Part shown: positions 24,158 through 31,829 of the stretch, one piece after another
How positions within the stretch are numbered: position 1 is the stretch's first letter
How the letters are laid out: the number at the start of each line of letters is the position of its first letter
Program-made: the position numbers and the translations under genes
Notes under the pieces: model-generated
What the model was told of the DNA's origin: nothing
Databases searched by the model: none
What the model saw: only the letters and a program-made list of their open reading frames with translations
DNA from: a virus
Direction: 5' to 3' (one strand)
Length of the DNA: 64,000 nt
IMG/VR virus record: IMGVR_UViG_3300025010_000005
Coordinates: 1-64,000 of that record

Positions 24158-26056
24158 GTTGACACGGATTTAAGCCCTAAAGATAGACCAAAACTATTTA
24201 AATATATGCAAGAAAAATGGGGAGTTGATAAAGTAATCCAGATTTCAAACTATTCTTATCTTAAATCAAAAGCTGTATTAAAAGATTGTGCCAAATATCT
24301 TGAAATTGATTTTGACATTATCAACAAGATTACATCTTTGATTCCTGCCAAAAGTGCAGACGAAGACGGAAATCCAATCGAAGTTGATATGGACGAAGTC
24401 CTAACACTACCTCAAATGCAATCATACATTGAGAAGTATCCAGAAATGTTCAAACTGGCGAAGAAGCTTGAGGGTTCAATTCGAGGTGCTAATATTCATG
24501 CGGGAGGTCTCGTAATTCTTCCACAACCAATTGATGAGATTATTCCAGTAACAAAGAAAAAAGGTGATGATGGAAGCGATGTTTATGTTTCTCAATGGAA
24601 CAAAAAACAGATTGAATCCATTGGTTTAATTAAATTTGACTTTCTTGGATTATCAACTCTTGATGTTTTATCTGATTGCGAAGAATTAACTGGTATGAAT
24701 CCAAACGACATTCCTTTAGATGACGAAAATACTTGGGAATTTCTCAAGCAAGGTAAAAATATGCTCGGTGTTTTCCAATTGGCGGAAAATAAAACAAAGA
24801 AACTCCTTCGTGATGTTCAACCATATCGACTTCAAGACCTTTCGGACATTAACGCACTAATCAGACCAGGGATGGACATTGAATCTTATTTGAGTAATAA
24901 AAAAGCCAAAAAGATTACATATCAATTCAATATTCCTGAATGGCAAGAAGAACTAAAAGATACTTGTGGCATCGTGCTTTATCAGGAAAACGTTATTCGT
25001 CTTGCGAACAAACTTGGCGGACTAACTTTAGGTCAAGGCGATATGCTTCGTCGAGCAATGGAAAAAAATAAAACAGAAGAGATCCAAAAGTGGAAGAAGG
25101 TGTTCGTTGAAAACTGTAAATATAAAGACATTGCAGAAAATTTGTTTGAGGCTATTGGCGGAAATGCTTCGTACAGTTTTAACTCTAGTCATAGTTTGGT
25201 TTATAGTCTTATTGGCTATTGGTGTGCTTACTACAAAGTAAACCATCCTGAAGCATTCCTGGTCTCTCAAATCAATCATCCAAAAAGTAGTGCCAAACAA
25301 AATGAGTCTGAATACATCGAATCTTTCATTAAAGAAGCCGCTTGTATGGGAACTAAATTAAAGCTTCCTGTATTACGCAGTAATTCACCAACAACGGTTC
25401 TAATCGAAGGTGAAGTGTTTTACGGCTTAACTGGAATTAAAGGTATTTCAGAGACAACAGCAAAGATTCTAACAAAGATCAATGCAAAAGATTTTGATGA
25501 TTATGTTGACAAAGCATTAAACATTAAAAAAGTTTCAATTACAAATGGAAAGAGAATATCTCGTCAATCAATTACAAAAGCACACATTGAGTCTTTAGTC
25601 AAGATTGGATTCTTTGGTGATGTTTACGAGAATCTGGACAAATATCATAATTGGTTGATTGAGCAAAATAGATCAGAAAAGACTGGTTATATTTCTGAAA
25701 AGGTGATGGCAGGTCTAAATATTGAAAGGGAAAAAGACCTTGCAATTTCACCAGAAGATCATGCAAATGACTCTTTAGGTTTTTGTTGGTTCTCAAAGAT
25801 AGCAAGAATTTATGATGGTCTTCATATCAAATATCAGGATAAAGATTCCTGGATGTTGATTGAGGTTAACGAAGTTAGAAAAGGCAATAAGAATGGTCGT
25901 GACTGGAAGATGATTAAAGGTGAAACTTTAGACGGAGACATAACAGCATTCTGCGATACTTGCGGAGTCGTAAGTAAAGGCGATGTTATATTAGCATCAT
26001 TCAAGCGAGGAAGGTCTGATGCTATCTCTATAAGTGAGATTCACCTAGTTTCTTAA
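24158..26056 (+). CDS. dnaE: DNA polymerase III alpha subunit, exon 2 (residues 400-1031)
   Basis: Begins VDTDLSP, supplying the second catalytic Asp. Further landmarks are GANIHAGGLVILP, FDFLGLSTLDVL, the fingers region LIRPGMDIESYL, YQENVIRLANKLGGLTLGQGD and FNSSHSLVYSLIGYWCAYYK, then a helix-hairpin-helix region (YGLTGIKGISETTAKIL) and an OB-fold C-terminus. There is no ATG for independent translation at the junction; the first is at codon 17. Confidence 0.92.
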   Translation, partial: VDTDLSPKDRPKLFKYMQEKWGVDKVIQISNYSYLKSKAVLKDCAKYLEIDFDIINKITSLIPAKSADEDGNPIEVDMDEVLTLPQMQSYIEKYPEMFKLAKKLEGSIRGANIHAGGLVILPQPIDEIIPVTKKKGDDGSDVYVSQWNKKQIESIGLIKFDFLGLSTLDVLSDCEELTGMNPNDIPLDDENTWEFLKQGKNMLGVFQLAENKTKKLLRDVQPYRLQDLSDINALIRPGMDIESYLSNKKAKKITYQFNIPEWQEELKDTCGIVLYQENVIRLANKLGGLTLGQGDMLRRAMEKNKTEEIQKWKKVFVENCKYKDIAENLFEAIGGNASYSFNSSHSLVYSLIGYWCAYYKVNHPEAFLVSQINHPKSSAKQNESEYIESFIKEAACMGTKLKLPVLRSNSPTTVLIEGEVFYGLTGIKGISETTAKILTKINAKDFDDYVDKALNIKKVSITNGKRISRQSITKAHIESLVKIGFFGDVYENLDKYHNWLIEQNRSEKTGYISEKVMAGLNIEREKDLAISPEDHANDSLGFCWFSKIARIYDGLHIKYQDKDSWMLIEVNEVRKGNKNGRDWKMIKGETLDGDITAFCDTCGVVSKGDVILASFKRGRSDAISISEIHLVS

Positions 26057-26092
26057 CAATGTTAAATCTATATTAAGACTCTTGACAACCTA

Positions 26093-26121
26093 TTGACAAG
26101 TATCTCTATATATAGTAGTAT
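26093..26121 (+). promoter_or_regulatory. Sigma70-type promoter
   Basis: TTGACA (26093-26098), 17-bp spacer, TAGTAT (26116-26121). A second TTGACA lies at 26082-26087. Confidence 0.82.
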
Positions 26122-26191
26122 GGGGTGAGTTGCTTAATTCACCCCGGCCTATGGCCATTAAAGGGTCGGAGCAAGCGCTCCGACCCTTTTT
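26122..26191 (+). terminator. Structured leader ending in a strong intrinsic terminator
   Basis: Three palindromes follow the -10 box in 70 bp: GGGGTGA / TCACCCC over the start site (26122-26145), GGCC-TAT-GGCC (26146-26156), and a 10-bp terminator stem GGGTCGGAGC / GCTCCGACCC with TTTTT (26163-26191). The next ATG is only 20 nt beyond. Transcripts would normally end here as an RNA of about 65 nt; the downstream gene needs read-through. Confidence 0.75.
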
Positions 26192-26210
26192 GATGTAAAG
26201 GAGATATACA

Positions 26211-26465
26211 ATGGGACTTACAAAAATGGATCGACTTCTGAAGGCGATGCAAAAAGCTTCCTTTTCTAACATGATGGACTTGCTTTATTTGAACAAGAAA
26301 GGTGAATTGAAAATCTACACAGTGGAAGTTTACGATTATGATGATATTGGATTCTTTGGATACGATCTCGCCGCAGAACACATAAAGCGTTTTAACTATT
26401 CAAATGTAAACAGATTTGAAGTCAAAGAAAAGATGATTCCTCGTTTTATAAAGAAGGAACAATAA
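26211..26465 (+). CDS. Hypothetical protein, 84 aa (WYL/SH3-like)
   Basis: GGAGATATACA precedes the ATG. LLYLNKKGELKIYTVEVYDY, FFGYDLAAEHIKRFNYSNVNRFEV resembles the small beta barrel of WYL-type domains (IsY-n-kGe ... GyDl ... iRrF-ld-I), without the rest of a regulator. Expression probably depends on escape from the leader terminator. Confidence 0.68.
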   Translation: MGLTKMDRLLKAMQKASFSNMMDLLYLNKKGELKIYTVEVYDYDDIGFFGYDLAAEHIKRFNYSNVNRFEVKEKMIPRFIKKEQ

Positions 26466-26635
26466 TGGAAGAAAATACAATAATCAAAATTAGAATTCCA
26501 GTTGAAAAATGCTTATGCAAAAATCAAACATTCCTAGTCAACCAAATTGAAACAGATTTAGTTTTCACTTGCACAAAATGTTCTCAACTTTTTGTTATTT
26601 CAAATATCGAAAGGAAATTGAAAAATGGCGCATGA
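26465..26635 (+). CDS. Small zinc-ribbon protein, 56 aa
   Basis: Overlaps the previous stop by one base. CLCKNQTF and CTKCSQLF form a CxC...CxxC zinc ribbon. It runs 11 bp into the next gene. Function unknown. Confidence 0.6.
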   Translation: MEENTIIKIRIPVEKCLCKNQTFLVNQIETDLVFTCTKCSQLFVISNIERKLKNGA

Positions 26636-26912
26636 AGTTCAAGTAAATCCTCATGTCGTTCAGAGGTTTAAAGAACGAGTATTTAATTTTAGTGATGAAA
26701 AAATCATTCGCATTGTTAAAGAAAATGTTATGTGTGGAAGAAACAGAATCATTACCAAATTAGTTAAGTCAAAAGGAATTTATGTTCATAGTTTCTTCAT
26801 CGAAGCAAGAATTAAAGGAAAGAAGTTTTATATCGCTTGCAATGACAAAGCGGACTACACTTATACTGTGTTGACGGATCACATGTTCAATGGACTGAAA
26901 GGAAAATTTTAA
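26625..26912 (+). CDS. Hypothetical protein, 95 aa
   Basis: Starts AHEVQVNPHVVQRFKERV, then KKFYIACNDKADYTYTVLTDHMF. The opening H-v-qRf-eR followed by a strand-rich half is reminiscent of small RelE/DUF4258-type folds, but the match is too weak to call a toxin. Ribosome site GAAAGGAAA. Confidence 0.6.
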   Translation: MAHEVQVNPHVVQRFKERVFNFSDEKIIRIVKENVMCGRNRIITKLVKSKGIYVHSFFIEARIKGKKFYIACNDKADYTYTVLTDHMFNGLKGKF

Positions 26913-27064
26913 TGCAAGAATTTATGACGCAAAAGGAAGAAGAATTGTACAATGAAAATCAAAAGCTTAAAGAAAAATTGGCGGAAAACAAAATTGAAAT
27001 TGAAGAATTAATTGAAGAAAGAAGTATACTAAACGAAATAATTGGTATGTACGAGGAAGGTTAA
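26912..27064 (+). CDS. Small coiled-coil protein, 50 aa
   Basis: TAATG overlap. Almost entirely helical: EEELYNENQKLKEKLAENK then IEIEELIEERSILNEII, with heptad leucines/isoleucines. Last gene before a terminator. Function unknown. Confidence 0.58.
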   Translation: MQEFMTQKEEELYNENQKLKEKLAENKIEIEELIEERSILNEIIGMYEEG

Positions 27065-27097
27065 AGACTGGCCCCCATTCCACAAATACATTCATAC

Positions 27098-27125
27098 ATG
27101 CGCCCTTGACGGGGCGCATTTTTTA
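27098..27125 (+). terminator. Intrinsic terminator
   Basis: ATGCGCCC / GGGCGCAT stem (8 bp), TTGACG-type loop, then TTTTTT. Confidence 0.88.
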
Positions 27126-27184
27126 TATCATACATCTTCACGCAAACCTCATTTACATTTAATCGTAAACATATGTTAACAGCC

Positions 27185-27213
27185 TTGACAAAGCCTTCAT
27201 CCTGTGATATATT
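27185..27213 (+). promoter_or_regulatory. Sigma70-type promoter with downstream palindrome
   Basis: TTGACA (27185-27190), 17-bp spacer, TATATT (27208-27213). AGCGTT-AC-AACGCT at 27235-27248 is a perfect 14-bp palindrome in the early transcribed region and may be an operator for autoregulation. Confidence 0.78.
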
Positions 27214-27265
27214 AACGTATGTTAAGGGTTACAGAGCGTTACAACGCTTAGTTAAGGAGGAAAAC

Positions 27266-27589
27266 ATGGATAAGAAAACGATCGACGAATTGACCGCTAG
27301 CTTCAGAGCTATGCTCGTCGCCAAGTATGGCGAAGATGACGTTAAAGGCCCCTCAGAGGCTCATGACGGCGTTGAATTTACCTCTAGTATGATAGAGGCG
27401 GGCATGCGCTCAGATACTATTAATAGGGCAAAAAAGATGCTTAAAAGACTTCCCAAACACTTCGATCACCTTGACGTTGCAGCCGTAGAAGGAATCAGCA
27501 CCGGAGCCGCTCATGCACTTCTTTACAGGCTTTGTAAAACCGGAGCCATTAAAAGGGTCAGGAAGGGAGAATATTCGAAGATCGATTAA
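27266..27589 (+). CDS. Winged-helix-like DNA-binding protein, 107 aa, GC-richer than neighbours
   Basis: Start at 27266 with AAGGAGG 7 nt upstream, inside a transcript from the 27185 promoter. The C-terminal half (LPKHFDHLDVAAVEGISTG, ALLYRLCKTGAIKRVRKGEY) reads as a winged helix-turn-helix. Codons are clearly G/C-richer than in adjacent genes. The C-terminus resembles that of the protein at 39008-39625, which has the same composition bias. Promoter, palindrome and terminator of its own suggest a self-contained imported regulator. Confidence 0.75.
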   Translation: MDKKTIDELTASFRAMLVAKYGEDDVKGPSEAHDGVEFTSSMIEAGMRSDTINRAKKMLKRLPKHFDHLDVAAVEGISTGAAHALLYRLCKTGAIKRVRKGEYSKID

Positions 27590-27628
27590 CCTCGATTCAC
27601 AAAACTTAATGAAGTAAACTTATTGAAA

Positions 27629-27652
27629 AAGAGGGCCATGTGGCCCTCTTTT
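27629..27652 (+). terminator. Intrinsic terminator
   Basis: GAGGGCC-ATGT-GGCCCTC with flanking A and TTTT; it isolates the winged-helix gene from the next promoter. Confidence 0.88.
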
Positions 27653-27655
27653 CTG

Positions 27656-27684
27656 TTGACAACTATCCTTTAAGATGATAAGAT
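27656..27684 (+). promoter_or_regulatory. Sigma70-type promoter, near-copy of the tRNA promoter
   Basis: TTGACA (27656-27661), 17-bp spacer beginning ACTATCCT, TAAGAT (27679-27684). Both boxes and much of the spacer match the promoter at 1660. Confidence 0.87.
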
Positions 27685-27707
27685 GGATACATCGAAAGGA
27701 GTTTTAA

Positions 27708-27779
27708 ATGGACGGAAATGATCAATATGAAGAGTTTATTGGTTGCGAAGAATTTTATAACGAAAGGAACCAGGAATGA
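27708..27779 (+). CDS. Leader peptide / micro-gene, 23 aa
   Basis: GAAAGGAG precedes the ATG; the acidic peptide MDGNDQYEEFIGCEEFYNER ends in ATGA overlap with the large gene that follows, whose ribosome site (GAAAGGAACCAGG) lies inside it. Likely couples translation of the 505-aa protein. Confidence 0.5.
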   Translation: MDGNDQYEEFIGCEEFYNERNQE

Positions 27780-29293
27780 ATCTTACTAGAACCTATTATT
27801 TGGATTCTGCAGAAGCACAACAAATTATGGCAAAACATGGAGATAATAAGTGGTGGAATTCTACTGATACTTTCGAGGCTGCATATTATCAACTTCAAGA
27901 AGATTATCTTATCATGGACTACTATTATTTCACTGAGGGTCTTTGTAAAATGTTTGGACGAGGTTTTAGCCCCAGTTATCTTAAAGACGAGTGTTATGTC
28001 AAAGAACTTCGTCAAAAATCTACTAAGGTTTGGGAGACTTATCAAAATAGAAAACAGGAGCGTAAAGGACTAAAAAGTGATGTACAATGCAAAGTCTTTT
28101 ATGATGATCTAAAAGATGAACGGGAAAAATGCATCGGGATTATCGAGGATAAAAGTCAAAAAAAGTTTCACATGAATTACAGAATCTTCGATGAAATCAT
28201 TCAACAATCTTTTGAAGGAAAGGTAAATCTTAAAGAAAAGCTTGGCCTTGGAGATGATTATAGAAGAACCATTGAGATTACCGATAATACTTTTATAAAG
28301 CGTAACGCATATTATTTGAAAATCAAATACGTTATCAGAAATATTCTTGGATTCACTTATCAAGATAAGTCCATTATTGGATTTATCATGGCAAACAGAA
28401 TTAAAATCGAAAAACGGGAAATGAAGTTTGGTAAGTGGTTGCTAAACGAAATTTCAAAACAAAAGAAACAAACCGAAGTTGATAATTATTTGGCAAAAGA
28501 TTATTGGAATAAGGTAACTCTTCAAGATTGTCTATCTTTGCTTATGGAACAAACTTCTAGTCTTAACAGTCAAATCGTGATTACTGCCAATCCTCTCGAT
28601 ATGTTTCTTGCTTCTGAATGTTGCAGTTATGACTCTTGCTACAACATAGGTGGAGCATATAATTCTGGATGCCTTGCTTATATTCGAGATAACACTACAT
28701 TTATGGTTTTTGTTAAATCAAAGTCTAAAAATATTGAAGCAGAAAAGATTAATAACTATCCTTTCTGGAAGGATGGACGCTCTTGGTGTCATTTGGTAAA
28801 CAATGATGTTTTGGCAATGGGAAGAAAGTTTGGAAACATTACCCAAAGTCAAATTAAGAGCGTTGCAGATATTCTAACAAAGGAAATCTCTGGTGAAAAG
28901 TGGTATTCAAAGACTTCTAAATTACCACTTCCAAATAAATATCTTGATGGTCAAAGATCTATTTACCGTGACAAATTCTCAAAGGTTTGTGCAACTGGAA
29001 GTTATTTTTCGGCAATGGAAGTGCCGCCAAAACTTGAAACCAAAGCTGCCCGTTGCCTTTGTTGTGGTGAATTGGTTGGACAAACGAATTATTTCTTCTG
29101 CCCAAATTGTTACTCAAAATCCGTTGATGTTGTCCTTGGATTACCCAGAACTGAAATTGAACAACCATCTTTGATTCAAAATAATGGTATACTTAGGCAA
29201 CAACGATCACCAGCTCTTTATGCTGATTGGTTTACTATTACCCCAACTCCAATTATTCTTCCCAGATTAAATGTTGATGATATTCAATTTTAA
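27776..29293 (+). CDS. Large phage protein of unknown function, 505 aa, paralogue A
   Basis: Shares a central domain with the protein at 33337-35058: LGLGDDYR near residue 158, FGKWL near 218, and ANPLDMFLASECCSYDSC then YNSGCLAYIRD near 268-305. The NPxD...S...SC...xGxLxY pattern occurs in other phage and Firmicutes proteins that I recall only as uncharacterised. A single zinc ribbon CLCCG...CPNC lies near residue 425. The conserved Asn, Asp, Ser, Cys and Tyr residues look like an active site. No known enzyme family is assigned. Expressed from its own promoter. Confidence 0.72.
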   Translation: MNLTRTYYLDSAEAQQIMAKHGDNKWWNSTDTFEAAYYQLQEDYLIMDYYYFTEGLCKMFGRGFSPSYLKDECYVKELRQKSTKVWETYQNRKQERKGLKSDVQCKVFYDDLKDEREKCIGIIEDKSQKKFHMNYRIFDEIIQQSFEGKVNLKEKLGLGDDYRRTIEITDNTFIKRNAYYLKIKYVIRNILGFTYQDKSIIGFIMANRIKIEKREMKFGKWLLNEISKQKKQTEVDNYLAKDYWNKVTLQDCLSLLMEQTSSLNSQIVITANPLDMFLASECCSYDSCYNIGGAYNSGCLAYIRDNTTFMVFVKSKSKNIEAEKINNYPFWKDGRSWCHLVNNDVLAMGRKFGNITQSQIKSVADILTKEISGEKWYSKTSKLPLPNKYLDGQRSIYRDKFSKVCATGSYFSAMEVPPKLETKAARCLCCGELVGQTNYFFCPNCYSKSVDVVLGLPRTEIEQPSLIQNNGILRQQRSPALYADWFTITPTPIILPRLNVDDIQF

Positions 29294-29302
29294 TTGAAAT
29301 GA

Positions 29303-29333
29303 GAGGGGACTTTGTCCCCTCCGTTCTTCCTTT
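29303..29333 (+). terminator. Probable intrinsic terminator
   Basis: GAGGGGAC-TTT-GTCCCCTC stem (8 bp) followed by the pyrimidine-rich CGTTCTTCCTTT; the T-tract is imperfect. Confidence 0.7.
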
Positions 29334-29413
29334 AAAATATGTGGCCCCTATCCTATAAATATTCTATAATATTTTGCACTATAAATTTGAAAAGAAAATA
29401 AGGAGAATTATAT

Positions 29414-29761
29414 ATGGCTCTTATTGCTTATTGGTCTGGAAAGTGGCCTAATCTTTGCTCTGGAAAATGGAGCCTAACTTGTAATGATATTGAATTGGAA
29501 ATTCCAGAAGATAAAATTCATAATCCAATGGGAACACATGGGTTTTATAGAAAATTAAATTCAACTACAAGTGAAGAAATTAGTTATTTTGATTACGAAG
29601 ATGGAATGTATTTTGATGAATGGGCAAGATGGAATGGTAGTTGGGTTAAGCAAATGTTTGAAAAAGTTGGAATCAAAATGAATGGTGATTTATATGCAAA
29701 CGTTTTTCTTGAGTTTCAGAAGCACGATTGGCGTCGTAATTCTTGTGGAGGTTGTCGTTGA
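29414..29761 (+). CDS. Hypothetical protein, 115 aa
   Basis: AAGGAGAATTATAT precedes the ATG. Aromatic-rich (YWSGKWPNLCSGKWSL, FDYEDGMYFDEWARWNGSW) and ending KHDWRRNSCGGCR. TATAAATA at 29354-29361 upstream could be its promoter element. No family recognised. Confidence 0.68.
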   Translation: MALIAYWSGKWPNLCSGKWSLTCNDIELEIPEDKIHNPMGTHGFYRKLNSTTSEEISYFDYEDGMYFDEWARWNGSWVKQMFEKVGIKMNGDLYANVFLEFQKHDWRRNSCGGCR

Positions 29762-30012
29762 AGACTTTTGAATTTGGTAAATCTTTCCAACAAATTAAAA
29801 AAATTTTTCTAACACAGTTTTCGCTACTTAGCTCAAAACTTAGTAAATCAAACAGTTTCAACAAAGCAAAAAACATTCTAGGACGAGCCTTTCGGTTCGT
29901 CTTTTTTATTATATGGGAACTTATTTTTAATCTTCTTATTGTTTTTTTATTGTTATTCTTTTTGATCCGTCTGGCCTTCTTTGAGCTTCTTGAAAAGTTA
30001 ATCAAAATTTAA
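29758..30012 (+). CDS. Doubtful membrane ORF, 84 aa, TTG start
   Basis: TTGA overlap with the previous gene and GGAGG upstream argue for translation, and the C-terminal half is strongly hydrophobic (FFIIWELIFNLLIVFLLLFF). However, a good terminator hairpin lies inside it (29882-29907), and the hydrophobic half is largely read-through of T-rich DNA beyond it. It may be a real single-pass protein or chance. Confidence 0.35.
   Translation: MKTFEFGKSFQQIKKIFLTQFSLLSSKLSKSNSFNKAKNILGRAFRFVFFIIWELIFNLLIVFLLLFFLIRLAFFELLEKLIKI
29882..29907 (+). terminator. Intrinsic terminator inside a doubtful ORF
   Basis: GACGAGCC-TTTC-GGTTCGTC (8 bp, one G-U) followed by TTTTTT. Confidence 0.8.
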
Positions 30013-30023
30013 CCAGAACAGGG

Positions 30024-30052
30024 TTGACAAATCGGTATAAATGTGCTATGCG
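30024..30052 (+). promoter_or_regulatory. Possible sigma70 promoter followed by start-site inverted repeat
   Basis: TTGACA (30024-30029), 17 bp, TATGCG (30047-30052, weak). GCGATATAT and ATATAATCGC (30056-30079) with TTTTT follow, the same promoter/inverted-repeat/T-tract arrangement as at 14893, 19896 and 26122. Confidence 0.55.
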
Positions 30053-30153
30053 CGGGCGATATATTCATTATATAATCGCTTTTTCGCCAGCTTGATTCAT
30101 CGGAACTTCCTGGATTAAAGAACTTCTTTTAAAACTGCTCTGTGAGGAAGTCG

Positions 30154-30182
30154 TTGACAAGTATGAAGACCTCTGATATAAT
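30154..30182 (+). promoter_or_regulatory. Consensus sigma70 promoter
   Basis: TTGACA (30154-30159), 17-bp spacer, TG-A-TATAAT (30177-30182, extended -10). Drives the string of small genes from 30222 to the SNF2 helicase. Confidence 0.88.
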
Positions 30183-30221
30183 GGTAGCCTAGAGTGATAT
30201 AGTGTAAGAAGGGAGATTGGA

Positions 30222-30512
30222 ATGAAACAGTTGGAAATGGTTCGGGAATCTAGCAAGACTGTTTTTCTTTCAAACGGAACACAAATGGAAATGTGTTCCA
30301 AACCTACCGTAAAACAAATGGATTCTGGTAAATATCGTTACAAGTTTACCACCAATTATTTCGGAAGGTTGGCAAACAGAATGACTTTCAAATTCTTCGG
30401 AACTGGCGATAAATTCACCATGAACGAAATCATCAAATTCCCTTATTGGACTGATGATACCATCGTCAAGGACGAAAACGGACGGCCCTTCACCAACGCT
30501 TCGATGGAATAG
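30222..30512 (+). CDS. Hypothetical protein, 96 aa
   Basis: First gene after the 30154 promoter, ribosome site AAGGGAG. Basic, beta-rich (KTVFLSNGTQMEMCSKPTV, YRYKFTTNYFGRLANRMTF). No recognised family; probably an early accessory protein. Confidence 0.68.
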   Translation: MKQLEMVRESSKTVFLSNGTQMEMCSKPTVKQMDSGKYRYKFTTNYFGRLANRMTFKFFGTGDKFTMNEIIKFPYWTDDTIVKDENGRPFTNASME

Positions 30513-30521
30513 GAGATTAAA

Positions 30522-30698
30522 ATGGAAGATTATTTGAAGGTTGACTACACTTCGTCAATCCAGATTGGAACTTGCAATGTTTGTGATGAAAACAATATTC
30601 CCGTTTACATTCAAGATAATATGGATTGGGGAACTTGCGAGTCCTGCTTGATGGAAGCTTTTTCCAATTTCAGCAAAATGAATAAGAAAGGAGAATGA
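30522..30698 (+). CDS. Small zinc-knuckle protein, 58 aa
   Basis: AGGAGATTAAA before the ATG. CNVCDENNIPVYIQDN then CESCLMEAF is a treble-clef or ribbon-type CxxC pair. Function unknown. Confidence 0.65.
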   Translation: MEDYLKVDYTSSIQIGTCNVCDENNIPVYIQDNMDWGTCESCLMEAFSNFSKMNKKGE

Positions 30699-30700
30699 CA

Positions 30701-30835
30701 ATGAAACAAACAATTTACAACATCGTGATTGCGGTTCTTATTTCGGCAATCCTGTTTCAACTGGGCGAGATTCGGAATGATTTCATCAAGCTTCAACAAT
30801 GGCAAATCAATGTTGAGAAGGATTTGGGGGTTTAG
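30701..30835 (+). CDS. Small single-pass membrane protein, 44 aa
   Basis: Starts 2 bp after the previous stop. N-terminal helix TIYNIVIAVLISAILFQL spans the membrane, followed by an amphipathic helix EIRNDFIKLQQWQINVEK. Function unknown. Confidence 0.6.
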   Translation: MKQTIYNIVIAVLISAILFQLGEIRNDFIKLQQWQINVEKDLGV

Positions 30836-30837
30836 AA

Positions 30838-31008
30838 ATGAAAGTTTGTTTTTGCGCTTGGAGACAGACACAAACAAATTACGTTTGTGGTTTTCAATCA
30901 TATGATCAAGAAAAAATGATATGTAATTCTGAAGATTGGTGCCAACATCAAATTAGAATGAAATCGGTTGAAGAATACTTTAAGGCAAAACAATTTAAAA
31001 TTCATTAA
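30838..31008 (+). CDS. Cysteine-rich small protein, 56 aa
   Basis: Starts 2 bp after the previous stop. Six cysteines (VCFCAW, VCGF, ICNS, WCQH) suggest metal binding. Function unknown. Confidence 0.58.
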   Translation: MKVCFCAWRQTQTNYVCGFQSYDQEKMICNSEDWCQHQIRMKSVEEYFKAKQFKIH

Positions 31009-31020
31009 GGAGAATATACA

Positions 31021-31197
31021 ATGTTCGTCGCAGAAAAGATCATGGAGACCAGAAATTTAAACAAGGAAATTGCACAACTCAGAACTAAAAGTTTGGTGAT
31101 GGAAGACGTCATCGAAGAGATTCGCAACATCGCAATTAAGGAGGGAAGCTTCCAGGAAATTCTCGATCTCACGGAATACGTTCGACTTTTTAAGTAG
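31021..31197 (+). CDS. Hypothetical helical protein, 58 aa
   Basis: AAGGAGAATATACA before the ATG. Two predicted helices, charged, no cysteines (ETRNLNKEIAQLRTKSL, VIEEIRNIAIKEG). Codon use somewhat less AT-rich than its neighbours. Function unknown. Confidence 0.6.
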   Translation: MFVAEKIMETRNLNKEIAQLRTKSLVMEDVIEEIRNIAIKEGSFQEILDLTEYVRLFK

Positions 31198-31227
31198 TTT
31201 CATTTTAAATAAGAAAGGAATTATACA

Positions 31228-31389
31228 ATGAAGACTCAAGTTTGTCGTTGCCTCAAGAAACGGAAGCGTTACAATAAGAAGGCGATCACGTATTGGAATA
31301 AAGCAATCTTTTGTGGCCCTGAAACTTCTAGAATGTATAAACGACTTTATGTTCTGTTGAAGCCTTCTTTTGGTTGTTGGAGGAGATAA
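31228..31389 (+). CDS. Small very basic protein, 53 aa
   Basis: AAAGGAATTATACA before the ATG. KKRKRYNKKAITYWNKA and SRMYKRLYVLLKPSFG make it highly positively charged; nucleic-acid binding is plausible. Function unknown. Confidence 0.55.
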   Translation: MKTQVCRCLKKRKRYNKKAITYWNKAIFCGPETSRMYKRLYVLLKPSFGCWRR

Positions 31390-31390
31390 A

Positions 31391-31471
31391 ATGACTTTTT
31401 CTGTTAAAACAAAACCAACAACGCCTCCTTCAAAAGATCCTCCCGGAGCGCAAGACGAAGGAAGGAAATAA
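31391..31471 (+). CDS. Micro-gene, 26 aa proline-rich peptide
   Basis: GGAGGAGATAAA upstream. TTPPSKDPPGAQDEGRK is a disordered proline-rich peptide. Its stop overlaps a further 15-aa frame (31471-31518, MNNIIKAKNLLEAQQ). Translation is plausible from spacing only. Confidence 0.4.
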   Translation: MTFSVKTKPTTPPSKDPPGAQDEGRK

Positions 31472-31589
31472 TGAATAATATCATCAAAGCAAAAAATCTT
31501 CTGGAAGCTCAACAATAAATTTCAACTTCATCGAGCGGAACGATCAAATCGTTTGCGTTTTCAATCAAGAATAAGAAAGGGGTTATTTA

Positions 31590-31829
31590 ATGAAAAATCG
31601 GAATTATTGTCTTTATCTTCATCACAACGAGATAATGCGCTATCATTATTCAAATACTCCAGTTCTTTACGGTAACTTCCAAGAGTGTTTGGATTACATC
31701 AGTAAAAAACTTGAAGAAGTGTTGAAGGACAAAGATATCAAAATTATTAGTGCTTCCAATACAGAGCTTCACATTAGGAATGAAAAAACAGAGTCTGATG
31801 ACTTCTACTTCATTGTTGTGTGCAAATAG
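31590..31829 (+). CDS. Hypothetical protein, 79 aa
   Basis: AAAGGGG upstream of the ATG. NYCLYLHHNEIMRYHY then a helical LDYISKKLEEVLKDKDIKI and strands. It ends at the base before the helicase start, so the two are coupled. Function unknown. Confidence 0.66.
   Translation: MKNRNYCLYLHHNEIMRYHYSNTPVLYGNFQECLDYISKKLEEVLKDKDIKIISASNTELHIRNEKTESDDFYFIVVCK

Noticed and set aside
26625-26912. RelE/HigB-type toxin
   Set aside because: Only a loose resemblance at the N-terminus; no antitoxin partner and no catalytic residues could be assigned.
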